A stretch of 64,000 nt of DNA from assembly GCA_023639215.1 (NCBI GenBank), contig CP097899.1, positions 875,501 to 939,500 of the forward strand, in the 5' to 3' direction. Origin of the DNA: Candidatus Pristimantibacillus lignocellulolyticus. GTDB taxonomy: Bacteria > Bacillota > Bacilli > Paenibacillales > Paenibacillaceae. Each line of letters opens with the position of its first letter. The first letter of the stretch is position 1. Below are positions 1 through 7,377 of the stretch, piece after piece. The notes under the pieces are model-generated. The model saw only the letters and a list, made by a program, of their open reading frames with translations. It searched no databases and was not told the origin of the DNA. The position numbers and the translations under genes are program-made.

Positions 1-137
1 ATTCTTTTCTTACAAAATTAGTGGCGTAATCCGTATTGATAACGTGAATCATAAAATAACAAGGTTTAGACAATCTGATCTTGTCAATATAATGTATGGT
101 TCTAATTAGGTAGCAATATGAAAGCCAATAAAGTTTT

Positions 138-177
138 AAGAGTTTATCTCATTAAGCACATAATGAGATAAACTCTT
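138..177. terminator. Perfect 16-bp stem hairpin, probable terminator of the hydrolase operon
   Basis: Arms at 138-153 and 162-177 are exactly complementary around an 8-base loop. It lies 17 bases beyond the stop codon of the hydrolase gene. The T-tract is weak on the minus strand, so it may be a processing or 3'-end-stabilising hairpin, or serve a plus-strand transcript entering from the left. Nothing else is recognisable in bases 1-194. Confidence 0.6.
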
Positions 178-194
178 TCTTAATGTTATTAACT

Positions 195-1205
195 TTATGT
201 CATATAACTCAGCTGAGCAATTAAATAACGCTCATTAGCTATCGTATCTTCCGGATGAAACGAATGTCCTGAATTATGCGCCCAGATTAGCTGTTTGTTG
301 TTAGCTATAAGTTGCTTATTGAAACTTTCCACTAAACTGCCATGCACATGATAATCGTACTTACCATGTATGAACGTAACGGGAATATCGATTGATAGCA
401 CAGATTCTTCAAAGCAATAATGTTCTAATTCTCTTATAAATGATAGGGTATACACTAAGCGGAAACCAGCTATGAAGCTATTGTATATATCTCGTAAAGT
501 GTACGTTTCTGATCTCAGAAGAGCTTTCATTATGCTCCACATACCCGGATGCTTAATAAATTCATCGGTATAGATTAATGTGTTGAAGTTCCGTTGCCAC
601 TTCCGTAATGTCGCCCACTGTGCAAAACTTTGATTAAGTGGTGCATGACCGAGAGCAGTAAGTTGTTTTAATGCTCTATGATTGCCTCTCCTCAAAGCTT
701 CTTGCTTCATCCAACTTAAAGATAACTCGTCATTTTTTGTCCAATTCACTATTTGCGAAAATCCAGTATAGGAGTAATACTTATGTGAATTCCGCTGTGC
801 TAACGTAAGGCCAATGATGGTTCCCCAAGAGTGACCAACTAGAAAAATTTTCTCATGATGAAATCTTGCGATCAAATAATCCGTTAATTCATTAGCATCC
901 TCAATAAATTGAGCAATGGTCATCGATTCAGGAGCGATATGACGCGAATAAGACTTACCTGTTCCACGTTGATCCCAAAATACAACGACAAAATTTTCTA
1001 TAAGCTTAGTAGTATTTGTTACAATTGTATAGTCTTGCCCCTTAGCCGATACACCTGGCAGAGGCATAGATGGACCACCGTGCAATAGTAATAACACTGG
1101 CTTTGTTATATCTGCTGCTTGAATTAGTAAGTACTGATCTACCCCACCTAGATTTACTTTCTCTACTGCACTTACCGCTTGTCGATCACTCTCATATGGT
1201 CTCAA
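195..1205 (-). CDS. Alpha/beta hydrolase, proline iminopeptidase-like (S33 type)
   Basis: A 336-residue cytoplasmic alpha/beta-hydrolase. HGGP (about residues 42-45) forms the oxyanion-hole loop, WDQRGTGKS follows at about 77-85, and GHSWG carries the nucleophile Ser126. A late Asp in the FIHGKYD segment and the His of NSGHSFHPED complete the triad. HGGP, WDQRG and GHSWG together are typical of the proline iminopeptidase branch (S33), although many such proteins are esterases of unknown substrate. The start is TTG at 1205, with a purine-rich site just upstream. It begins 4 bases after the stop of the TetR gene and is surely co-transcribed with it, so it is a likely effector or detoxification enzyme under that repressor. 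Substrate unknown. Confidence 0.85.
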   Translation of the reverse strand: MRPYESDRQAVSAVEKVNLGGVDQYLLIQAADITKPVLLLLHGGPSMPLPGVSAKGQDYTIVTNTTKLIENFVVVFWDQRGTGKSYSRHIAPESMTIAQFIEDANELTDYLIARFHHEKIFLVGHSWGTIIGLTLAQRNSHKYYSYTGFSQIVNWTKNDELSLSWMKQEALRRGNHRALKQLTALGHAPLNQSFAQWATLRKWQRNFNTLIYTDEFIKHPGMWSIMKALLRSETYTLRDIYNSFIAGFRLVYTLSFIRELEHYCFEESVLSIDIPVTFIHGKYDYHVHGSLVESFNKQLIANNKQLIWAHNSGHSFHPEDTIANERYLIAQLSYMT

Positions 1206-1209
1206 GCCT

Positions 1210-1866
1210 TCACATCCCTGCTACTGAATTAAAATATTCAATATGCTGCAAAACTTGATATTCAATCTGTTCTGTGCTGCTATCCATAGACTTTAATGAG
1301 ATATATTCCATAACCATGGTGAATATAGGATATTGATACTCACGCGCTAATAATGCGGGATCACCAGACTTAAGTTTTCCATGCGCGATCATCTGCTCGA
1401 ATACGATAGTCAAGCAAGATACCGTTCTTTCCACTATATCTTTACGGTAAATTTCCATAGCAAGGGCATGTCTAAACTGTTCAAGATAAATGATCCGCCA
1501 AATATGTTGATTGATAGGATCATCAATATGACTCTGAAAATTTCTCCATCCTTGCTGCAAGAAGGTTTTGACGCTCATCTTTGTCACGATATCATTAATT
1601 TGACCTGCAGGTGGTAATATTGCATGACAATTCAGACGGAAATTATGAAAGATGGTCTCGATTAGTTCTTCTTTACTTTTGAAGTGTTTGTAGAGTGAAC
1701 TTTCTTTAATGCCAACTGCTTTCGTAATGTCACGAATCGAAACACCGCTATAGCCTTTTTCTGAAAAGAGTGAAATAGCTACGATAATAATTTTATTTTT
1801 AGTAGTATTTCGAATAGGGATTTCATTAACATCATCAAATACTTTCTCAAGTTCATACTCCAACAT
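1210..1866 (-). CDS. TetR/AcrR family transcriptional repressor
   Basis: A 218-residue regulator. The N-terminal helix-turn-helix spans about residues 30-62, with the recognition helix in the IKESSLYKHF segment. The C-terminal half is a variable helical ligand-binding domain. The reading frame stays open to 1986, but ATG at 1866 is preceded by GGAGGAG with ideal spacing and is the credible start. The upstream extension would run through the operator. It is the first gene of a two-gene operon with the hydrolase. Its promoter is embedded in an 18-bp-arm palindrome (1887-1930), so autorepression is very likely. Ligand not predictable. Confidence 0.9.
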   Translation of the reverse strand: MLEYELEKVFDDVNEIPIRNTTKNKIIIVAISLFSEKGYSGVSIRDITKAVGIKESSLYKHFKSKEELIETIFHNFRLNCHAILPPAGQINDIVTKMSVKTFLQQGWRNFQSHIDDPINQHIWRIIYLEQFRHALAMEIYRKDIVERTVSCLTIVFEQMIAHGKLKSGDPALLAREYQYPIFTMVMEYISLKSMDSSTEQIEYQVLQHIEYFNSVAGM

Positions 1867-1886
1867 GATTTTGTCTCCTCCAAAAA

Positions 1887-1935
1887 AGCTAACGACTGTT
1901 ATCCGAATTTTAGGATAACAGTCGTTAGCTGTCAA
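1887..1935 (-). promoter_or_regulatory. TetR operator overlapping a sigma-A promoter
   Basis: Arms 1887-1904 and 1913-1930 are perfectly complementary (18 bp, 8-base centre). Reading the minus strand, TTGACA (1935-1930), a 17-base spacer and TAAAAT (1912-1907) form a near-consensus promoter placed exactly inside the palindrome. A bound dimer would block RNA polymerase. The T6 run after the palindrome would also make it a terminator for any transcript entering from upstream. Confidence 0.8.
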
Positions 1936-2036
1936 TAGAGAAAGTAAAAAATTGTATCGTAATTGTAAATAGAATAGGATATACAACCGTATAACGAAAA
2001 GAAAGATTACGACGCTATAATGAATATTTGTCAGCT

Positions 2037-2054
2037 TTGTGATTTATTTCACTT
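2037..2054. promoter_or_regulatory. Rex/Fnr-like box 1 upstream of the NADH oxidase gene
   Basis: TTGTGA-N6-TCACTT, two mismatches from the symmetrical Rex consensus TTGTGA-N6-TCACAA. It lies just upstream of the -35 element at 2060-2065. The core TGTGA-N6-TCACT also resembles a Bacillus Fnr half-site pair. Confidence 0.6.
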
Positions 2055-2059
2055 TATAC

Positions 2060-2088
2060 TTGCAAATTAGATTCATCTGTCATATGAT
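2060..2088 (+). promoter_or_regulatory. Probable sigma-A promoter of the NADH oxidase gene
   Basis: TTGCAA at 2060-2065, a 17-base spacer and TATGAT at 2083-2088. It gives an untranslated leader of about 175 bases. A second possible -10, TATAAT at 2125-2130, sits just after box 2. Confidence 0.55.
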
Positions 2089-2103
2089 AACAGCAACAGG
2101 ATA

Positions 2104-2121
2104 TTGTGATATAAATCACAA
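2104..2121. promoter_or_regulatory. Rex/Fnr-like box 2, perfect palindrome
   Basis: TTGTGA-TATAAA-TCACAA has fully symmetrical 6-bp arms and matches the published Gram-positive Rex consensus. It lies 16 bases downstream of the first -10 and overlaps the -35 position of the alternative promoter, so binding should repress. Confidence 0.75.
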
Positions 2122-2173
2122 AGATATAATATTTGAGTCACACTTCAAACACCAAATATTTTTTTAATCGTTT

Positions 2174-2191
2174 TTGTGAATTATTTCACAT
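2174..2191. promoter_or_regulatory. Rex/Fnr-like box 3
   Basis: TTGTGA-ATTATT-TCACAT, one mismatch in the right arm. The three boxes are spaced 67 and 70 bases apart, about 6.5 helical turns, which would favour looped or cooperative binding. Confidence 0.65.
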
Positions 2192-2271
2192 CATTAACCT
2201 GTTATCACAATTTAATTACTATTTTATTTCATACTATTTTAAGAACATCTATCTCAAGGAGGCTAACTACT

Positions 2272-3636
2272 ATGAAAGTAATCGTAATTGGTTGTACACA
2301 TGCCGGAACAGCTGCTGTTACTCAAATGGCTACACTGTATCCTCAAGCTGAAATCACTGTATATGAGAAAAACGATAATATTTCGTTTCTATCTTGCGGT
2401 ATTGCACTAAATGTTGGAGGTATTGTGAAGGACGCAGAGTCGCTCTTCTACTCATCTCCGGAACAGTTGAAAGAGCTGGGTGTTCAGACGAACATGCTTC
2501 ATGAAGTGCTTGCAATAGACACACAGGCAAAGACAGTTAAAGTGCGCGATATTTTGAAGGATGAAATTAAGATTGACAACTATGACAAGTTGGTAGTTAC
2601 AACTGGGTCTTGGCCGATTATTCCTAAACTAGGCGGCATGGATCTGGACAACATTATGCTTTGCAAAAACTATGCACATGCTAAGGCCATTATTGAACGG
2701 GCAAAGCAGGCACAGCGAATAGTCGTAGTAGGAGCAGGCTATATTGGGATCGAACTAGTTGAGGCATTCGAGCAACTTGGTAAGCAGGTGACGGTTATCG
2801 ATAATACGCCGCGTGTCTTGTTCAAGTATCTGGACAGTCAGTACACAGAGATCGTTGAGGAAGAGATGAAACAACGCAATATAGAGCTTGCGCTTAACCA
2901 GACCGTAACAGGTTTTCAAGGCAATAACGGCAAAGTGAACCGCGTAATCACGACAGGTGGTGAATATGAAGCTGATCTTGTTATTATGTGCATTGGCTTC
3001 CGTCCTAATACAGAACTGCTCGCAGGTCAGGTTGACCAATTGAGCAACGGTGCAATCATCGTCGATGATTATATGCGCACCAGCTGTCCGAACGTGTTCG
3101 CTGCAGGAGATAGTTGTGCAATCCGGTATAACCCAACCAATCAGCATGCTTATATTCCTCTGGCAACGAATGCAGTTCGGATGGGGACACTTGTCGCACG
3201 AAATCTGATCGAGTCGATGGTGAGATATATGGGAACCCAAGGGACTTCAGGTATTAAAATATTTGACCTGAACATTGCTTCTACCGGTATGACCGAGCAG
3301 GCGGCTATTGATGCGGGTATGATTGTGAAATCAATCACAATCAATGATCATTACAGACCAGAGTTTATGCCTACCTATGAGAAGGCGCTACTGAAGGTCG
3401 TGTACCAAGAGGCAAGTGGTCGTATCGTAGGAGCTCAAGTGCTGTCAAAAGCAGACCTAACGCAATCAATTAATACTCTATCGGTCTGCATCCAAAATCA
3501 TATGACGATGGATGAGCTTGCTTTTGTAGACTTTTTCTTCCAGCCGCACTACAACAAGCCATGGAATCTGTTAAACCAAGCAGGATTGCAAGCATATAAC
3601 CCGCAACATCGTGATTCAGAGGCAACAATGGCTTGA
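2272..3636 (+). CDS. nox: FAD-dependent NADH oxidase (water-forming Nox / CoA-disulfide reductase family)
   Basis: A 454-residue flavoprotein. The N-terminal FAD motif is followed by His10 (IGCTHAGTA) and Cys42 (SFLSCGIAL), the base and redox cysteine of water-forming NADH oxidases. The NADH site is VVGAGYIGIE at about 162-171, and NVFAAGDSCA near 279 is the second FAD motif. The C-terminal dimerisation domain starts near 330. Length matches enterococcal Nox (about 446). The start is ATG 2272, preceded by AAGGAGG at 2256-2262; an open extension to 2176 has no ribosome site and crosses box 3. It should reoxidise NADH with O2 to water. The Rex-like boxes suggest derepression when NADH/NAD is high. 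A CoA-disulfide reductase activity cannot be excluded. Confidence 0.88.
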   Translation: MKVIVIGCTHAGTAAVTQMATLYPQAEITVYEKNDNISFLSCGIALNVGGIVKDAESLFYSSPEQLKELGVQTNMLHEVLAIDTQAKTVKVRDILKDEIKIDNYDKLVVTTGSWPIIPKLGGMDLDNIMLCKNYAHAKAIIERAKQAQRIVVVGAGYIGIELVEAFEQLGKQVTVIDNTPRVLFKYLDSQYTEIVEEEMKQRNIELALNQTVTGFQGNNGKVNRVITTGGEYEADLVIMCIGFRPNTELLAGQVDQLSNGAIIVDDYMRTSCPNVFAAGDSCAIRYNPTNQHAYIPLATNAVRMGTLVARNLIESMVRYMGTQGTSGIKIFDLNIASTGMTEQAAIDAGMIVKSITINDHYRPEFMPTYEKALLKVVYQEASGRIVGAQVLSKADLTQSINTLSVCIQNHMTMDELAFVDFFFQPHYNKPWNLLNQAGLQAYNPQHRDSEATMA

Positions 3637-3660
3637 AGTTGCTCATAACAAAATTGACGT

Positions 3661-3699
3661 AAGAGCTTCTCTTTCAATAAAGAGAGCTCTTTTCTTTTT
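3661..3699 (+). terminator. Rho-independent terminator of nox
   Basis: AAGAGC plus TCTCTTT pairs with AAAGAGA plus GCTCTT around CAAT (one bulged T), followed by a T-rich tract. It starts 25 bases after the stop codon. Confidence 0.85.
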
Positions 3700-3706
3700 G
3701 CAAAAA

Positions 3707-3750
3707 AGGTTATCGCATCATATTTATGATGAAATAACCTCATTTTTTAT
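3707..3750. terminator. Second hairpin after nox, probably bidirectional
   Basis: AGGTTAT (3707-3713) and CATCATA pair with TATGATG and ATAACCT (3734-3740). T6 follows on the plus strand, and A6 precedes it, giving T6 on the minus strand. A near-identical copy exists at 6059-6092 beside the oxidase remnant. Confidence 0.65.
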
Positions 3751-3763
3751 TGGCATGAAAGAA

Positions 3764-3792
3764 GACCGCCAAGACTAAGTGTCCTAGCGGTC
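3764..3792 (-). terminator. Hairpin after the PPC-repeat protein gene
   Basis: GACCGC (3764-3769) pairs with GCGGTC (3787-3792). It lies about 40 bases beyond the stop of the minus-strand gene and is followed on that strand by a T-rich stretch. Confidence 0.5.
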
Positions 3793-3834
3793 ATTAGAAG
3801 TGATGGAAGCCTTTAGCCGGTGGTGAAGTACTTT

Positions 3835-5580
3835 CTACTCCTTACCGTATTTCACAGTAAGCTTACCACTTTCTTGCAGACCGACACTCGTGACCGACAC
3901 TGACAGTGATCCTCCGCTTGCACTAAGTTGCGTCAGTTTCAAGGTGATCTTCGTGCCTGATGCAGTTGACTGTGTGAGCAGCTTGCCTTGGCTATTATAG
4001 ACTTTTACGATGTCGCCCTTCTTCAGGCTCGTCACAGTGAGCGAGTCGTTTGTTTTGCCTTTCTTATTCGCTACCGTTACCTGCTTTGCCCCGACCGTAA
4101 GTGTCGCTGCATTGATCTTCAACTTGTAGCCGGTCGCGCCGCCGCTCATCCGCACGTAGTATGTACCCGCTGAGAGCTTCACTTTACCGCTACCAATGTC
4201 ATAGCTATTACCGTTGTTGTCAGTAACGTAGCTGTATAAATACGTGTCTTTGTTATTCTTGATGGTACCGAGGTTTACGATGGCACTTGAAGAAAGTGTA
4301 AAACGATAATAGTCAGTATCATCACGCGTAATAAGTTCTGCTTCGTATAGCTTGTTTATAGAGATCGGTGTTGCTGCAGACAGCGTGTCGTTGTTCTCTT
4401 TTTCATATGTTTCGCCCGCGGTGAATTTAAATTGCATAGTGTATGGCACGTTGCTGACATCCCCCGTATATCGGCTGACGCGGACGTAATAGTCTCCTGC
4501 AGGAAGGCCAATGTTCGTAACGGAGTTGCCCTTCGCAAGTTCATCATAGGACGTATAGTTATACCATGGAAATTCCTTACCATTGCTGTCGTACAAGCGG
4601 TACATCCAACTCTTTCCGCTTACATTCGGCATGATGATGGATAGTTTACCGCTTTTCGGCAGATTGAATTTATAGAAGTCGATGTCGTCATTATATTGAA
4701 GACCAGTATCATAGGTCTTGTTCACCGCCACAGGAGTGGCAGTCGACAGCGTATCGTTCTTCTCTCGTTCAAATGTATCGCCAATTACATATTTTAACTG
4801 AAGTGTATAAGGCACTCCAACGACAGCGCCTGTATAACGGCTCACACGAAGGAAGTAGTCACCTGCTGGAAGACCGATACTTGTAATGGAGTTACCTTTC
4901 GCGAGTTCGTTGTAATCCGTGTAACCATACCAAGGATATTCGTTGCCTTGACTGTCAAACAGGCGATACATCCAACTCTTGCTACTAACATTCGGAAGAA
5001 TGATAGAAAGCTTTCCGTTTTTCGACAGGGTGAATTTATAGAAGTCGATATCGTCATTGTATTGTAAATGCGATTGATAGTTTTCGTTCAGCGCAATGGG
5101 GCTAGCGGTAGACAACGTGTTGTTATATTCTTGTTCAAAAGTGCTGCCTGCCGTAAAACCTAACTGAATTGTATATGGGGTATTTTCTACATTACCTGTA
5201 TAACGGCTGACTTTCAAATAATAATCGCCTGCTGGGAGCCCGATACTGGACATGCTGTTACCAGTTGCAAGTTCGCTGTAATCGGTGTAGCCGTACCAGT
5301 CAAATGCCTTGCCGTTGCTGTCGTATAGCTGATAACTCCAACTCTTGTTGCTGACGTTTGATATCATAATGTCTAACTTACCAGCAGCAGAGAGGGAGAA
5401 TCCATAGTACTCCACGTCATTGTAATCCGACAAGTAGCCGGAGTAGGTTTGGTTAACATTCAAACTCGTAGCTTGACTTACTGTATCGTTGCCTCCATTA
5501 GCGAGTGCAAGGGGGGCAGTCTGTAGCAGACCGACAATGGCTAGCACGGAAATTGATGTTTTTAAAAAATTCCTTTTCAA
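3835..5580 (-). CDS. Secreted PPC-domain repeat protein
   Basis: About 581 residues, exported. The likely start is TTG at 5580: GGAGGT lies 8 bases upstream and the frame opens directly into a signal peptide (KRNFLKT, hydrophobic core, cleavage after ALA near residue 27). An ATG at 5640 lacks these features. Three near-identical repeats of about 113 residues (roughly 28-371) carry YNDDIDFYKF, LPAGDYYLRVSRYTG and KSWMYRLYDS motifs, matching bacterial pre-peptidase C-terminal (PPC) beta-sandwich domains. A fourth degenerate copy (about 372-470) and a basic C-terminal beta-rich region follow. No catalytic domain is present, so it is probably a carbohydrate- or wall-binding scaffold. It lies between nox and the nox remnant and reads towards nox. 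Confidence 0.8.
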   Translation of the reverse strand: MKRNFLKTSISVLAIVGLLQTAPLALANGGNDTVSQATSLNVNQTYSGYLSDYNDVEYYGFSLSAAGKLDIMISNVSNKSWSYQLYDSNGKAFDWYGYTDYSELATGNSMSSIGLPAGDYYLKVSRYTGNVENTPYTIQLGFTAGSTFEQEYNNTLSTASPIALNENYQSHLQYNDDIDFYKFTLSKNGKLSIILPNVSSKSWMYRLFDSQGNEYPWYGYTDYNELAKGNSITSIGLPAGDYFLRVSRYTGAVVGVPYTLQLKYVIGDTFEREKNDTLSTATPVAVNKTYDTGLQYNDDIDFYKFNLPKSGKLSIIMPNVSGKSWMYRLYDSNGKEFPWYNYTSYDELAKGNSVTNIGLPAGDYYVRVSRYTGDVSNVPYTMQFKFTAGETYEKENNDTLSAATPISINKLYEAELITRDDTDYYRFTLSSSAIVNLGTIKNNKDTYLYSYVTDNNGNSYDIGSGKVKLSAGTYYVRMSGGATGYKLKINAATLTVGAKQVTVANKKGKTNDSLTVTSLKKGDIVKVYNSQGKLLTQSTASGTKITLKLTQLSASGGSLSVSVTSVGLQESGKLTVKYGKE

Positions 5581-5861
5581 GAAGAAGCACCTCCATACAT
5601 GATATCGTGAATAAATAGATGAAATCGGGATATTAACCATGAAAAAACGGTTATTTAGTCCTGTAAGAGAAGGGAATTAAGGACTTACGAACCAATTTTC
5701 CAATTATATCATAATATGCTAGATTGTAAACCTGTGGAATTGTATCCAAATGAGAACAAGAGTAAGTTATCCATTAGAAGAGAAAAAGAGGGCAATAGAA
5801 ATGTGGCTGCTACTCTCTCTTAATAAATAGATGATGAATGAACTGAATATCTGAAATCTTC

Positions 5862-6100
5862 CACATGCCGGAACAGCTGCTGTTACTCAGATGGCTACTC
5901 TGTATCCTCAAGCTGAAATCACCGTATATGAGAAAAACGATAATACTTCGTTTCTATCTTCCGGGATCGCAAAGACAACAATGGCTTGAGTTGCTCATAG
6001 TAAAATTGACACAAGAGTTCTCTTTCAATAAGAGAGCTCTTGTGTCAATTTACAAAAAAGGTTATCGCATCATATTTATGATGAAATAACCTCATTAACA
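5862..6100 (+). pseudogene. Deleted remnant of an NADH oxidase gene plus its terminators
   Basis: Bases 5862-5970 closely match nox positions 2297-2405 (codons 9-45). Bases 5974-6100 then match nox positions 3621-3747, covering the last codons, the stop and both terminator hairpins. About 1.2 kb of the gene body is missing. The codon for redox Cys42 (TGC) reads TCC (Ser). No start codon, promoter or ribosome site remains. It is a decayed duplicate, not a functional gene. Confidence 0.85.
6006..6048 (+). terminator. Terminator copy in the nox remnant
   Basis: Arms TTGACACAAGAG (6006-6017) and CTCTTGTGTCAA (6037-6048) enclose an inner TCTCTTT/AAGAGAG pair. The stem is longer than in the parent because the flanks are also complementary. 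Confidence 0.7.
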
Positions 6101-6114
6101 TTTAACTACGTTTA

Positions 6115-6543
6115 TTAACCAATAGGCTTAATAACAATTTCGCCAGTTTCTTCATTTAGCACTGACAACTGCCAACCATGCGATAATACTTGCTGCAATT
6201 GTTGCTGCTGTGTTTTATTCAGCGTTGCATAAACAGCCTCTTTACCAGCATCGAATACCAACACTGGATCTTGCTCAAATACAATAAGAATCCAGCAACG
6301 AATGCCACGGATCGTATTATACTTAATCTGGTATCCATCACGAAGTGCAGATTGAAGCGTACTTAACTCTTGCTCCACAAAATTACTTAATTCATTATAG
6401 TCAAATTCAAACATACTATCATCAACAGGAAGCGTTCGAGCGATTGCATCATTAACAATTTGCTCATCAGATAAACCTTTTTGACGAAGTTGCTCCACCA
6501 TTAAAGCATTATTTTGTGATAATTTCACGATAGTTTCACTCAT
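6115..6543 (-). CDS. Hypothetical protein, 142 residues, unrecognised
   Basis: ATG at 6543 is preceded by GAGGAGG with good spacing, so this is likely a real gene. The protein is acidic and soluble with no signal peptide. The N-terminal third is helical (EQLRQKGLSDEQIVNDAIA), resembling a degenerate repressor-like or spore-associated helical segment. The C-terminal half, about residues 75-142, alternates beta and Gln-rich stretches (NKTQQQQLQQVLSHGW) and ends in a beta hairpin. I do not recognise the family. Its stop lies just after the nox-remnant hairpins, and the 65-bp repeat array starts 46 bases before its start codon. Confidence 0.7.
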   Translation of the reverse strand: MSETIVKLSQNNALMVEQLRQKGLSDEQIVNDAIARTLPVDDSMFEFDYNELSNFVEQELSTLQSALRDGYQIKYNTIRGIRCWILIVFEQDPVLVFDAGKEAVYATLNKTQQQQLQQVLSHGWQLSVLNEETGEIVIKPIG

Positions 6544-6588
6544 TGTTAATCCTCCTCACAGTATTAATTCTCCGCAGAAAAAAGTTAG

Positions 6589-7230
6589 CATACAATCAGA
6601 AACAAAGTTTCGATATTGTAACCTACCGCATCACCGAGAGTTCTTTTCACCTACATACAATCAGAAACAAAGTTTCGATATTGTAACCTAACGCATCACC
6701 CGAGAGTTCCATTCACCCACATACAATCAGAAACAGAGTTTCGATATTGTACCCTTTCGCATCACCGAGAGTTCCATTCACCTACATACAATCAGAAACA
6801 AAGTTTCGATATTGTAACCTACCGCATCACCGAGAGTTCTTTTCACCTACATACAATCAGAAACAAAGTTTCGATATTGTAACCTTCCACATCACCGAGA
6901 GTTCCATTCACCTACATACAATCAGAAACAAAGTTTCGATATTGTAACCTACCGCATCACCGAGAGTTCTTTTCACCTACATACAATCAGAAACAAAGTT
7001 TCGATATTGTAACCTTCCACATCACCGAGAGTTCCATTCACCTACATACAATCAGAAACAGAGTTTCGATATTGTACCCTTCCGCATCACCGAGAGTTCC
7101 ATTCACCTACATACAATCAGAAACAGAGTTTCGATATTGTACCCTTCCGCATCACCGAGAGTTCCATTCACCTACATACAATCAGAAACAAAGTTTCGAT
7201 ATTGTAACCTACCGCATCACCGAGAGTTCG
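6589..7230. repeat. Tandem array of ten 65-bp units with an internal palindrome
   Basis: Units start at 6589, 6654, 6720, 6785, 6850, 6915, 6980, 7045, 7110 and 7175. Spacing is 65 (once 66, from one extra C). Each holds nested arms ACAAT/ATTGT and GAAAC/GTTTC around AAA or AGA, followed by a 30-base tail ending CCGAGAGTTC. Variation falls in the loop and tail; the hairpin arms are invariant. Alternation of tail types suggests growth partly by 130-bp duplications. No unique spacers, so not a CRISPR. Open frames across it on the plus strand are by-products. Confidence 0.9.
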
Positions 7231-7377
7231 CTCGTCAGCACCAAGAAGATGCCATGAAGCTAGAGACGCGAGGAACGGAGTGTACGTAATTGGTACACGA
7301 GTACCACAGCAAGCGATGAATGGCAGCTTCGCCGCCGAATCCACTACGTCAGCATAAACATCGTGATCACGAGTGAA
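7226..7377 (+). repeat. Dispersed structured element, copy A1
   Basis: Subtype A. The left arm GTTCGCTCGT (7226-7235) pairs with ACGAGTGAAC (7368-7377). The core contains GTGTACG...GGTACACG and a TGCCAT/ATGGCA pair. The right arm runs into the oppF-like coding end, whose stop codon (7367-7369) lies in the element. The left arm is shared with the last 65-bp unit. Confidence 0.75.

Noticed and set aside
2176..2271. N-terminal extension of nox
   Set aside because: It crosses Rex-like box 3, has no ribosome site, and displaces the FAD motif from the N-terminus; His10 and Cys42 numbering fits ATG 2272.
2755..3240. 161-codon antisense frame inside nox
   Set aside because: It shadows a well-supported flavoprotein gene and shows no recognisable protein features or ribosome site.
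5865..6089. 74-codon plus-strand frame over the oxidase remnant
   Set aside because: It is out of frame with nox, reads through the terminator and has no ribosome site.
6513..6529. Rex-like TTGTGA...TTCACGA inside the small hypothetical gene
   Set aside because: The spacer is one base short, an arm is mismatched, and it lies within coding sequence.
6589..7230. CRISPR-like array of regular repeats
   Set aside because: The whole 65-bp unit is repeated with no unique spacers, and no cas genes are nearby.
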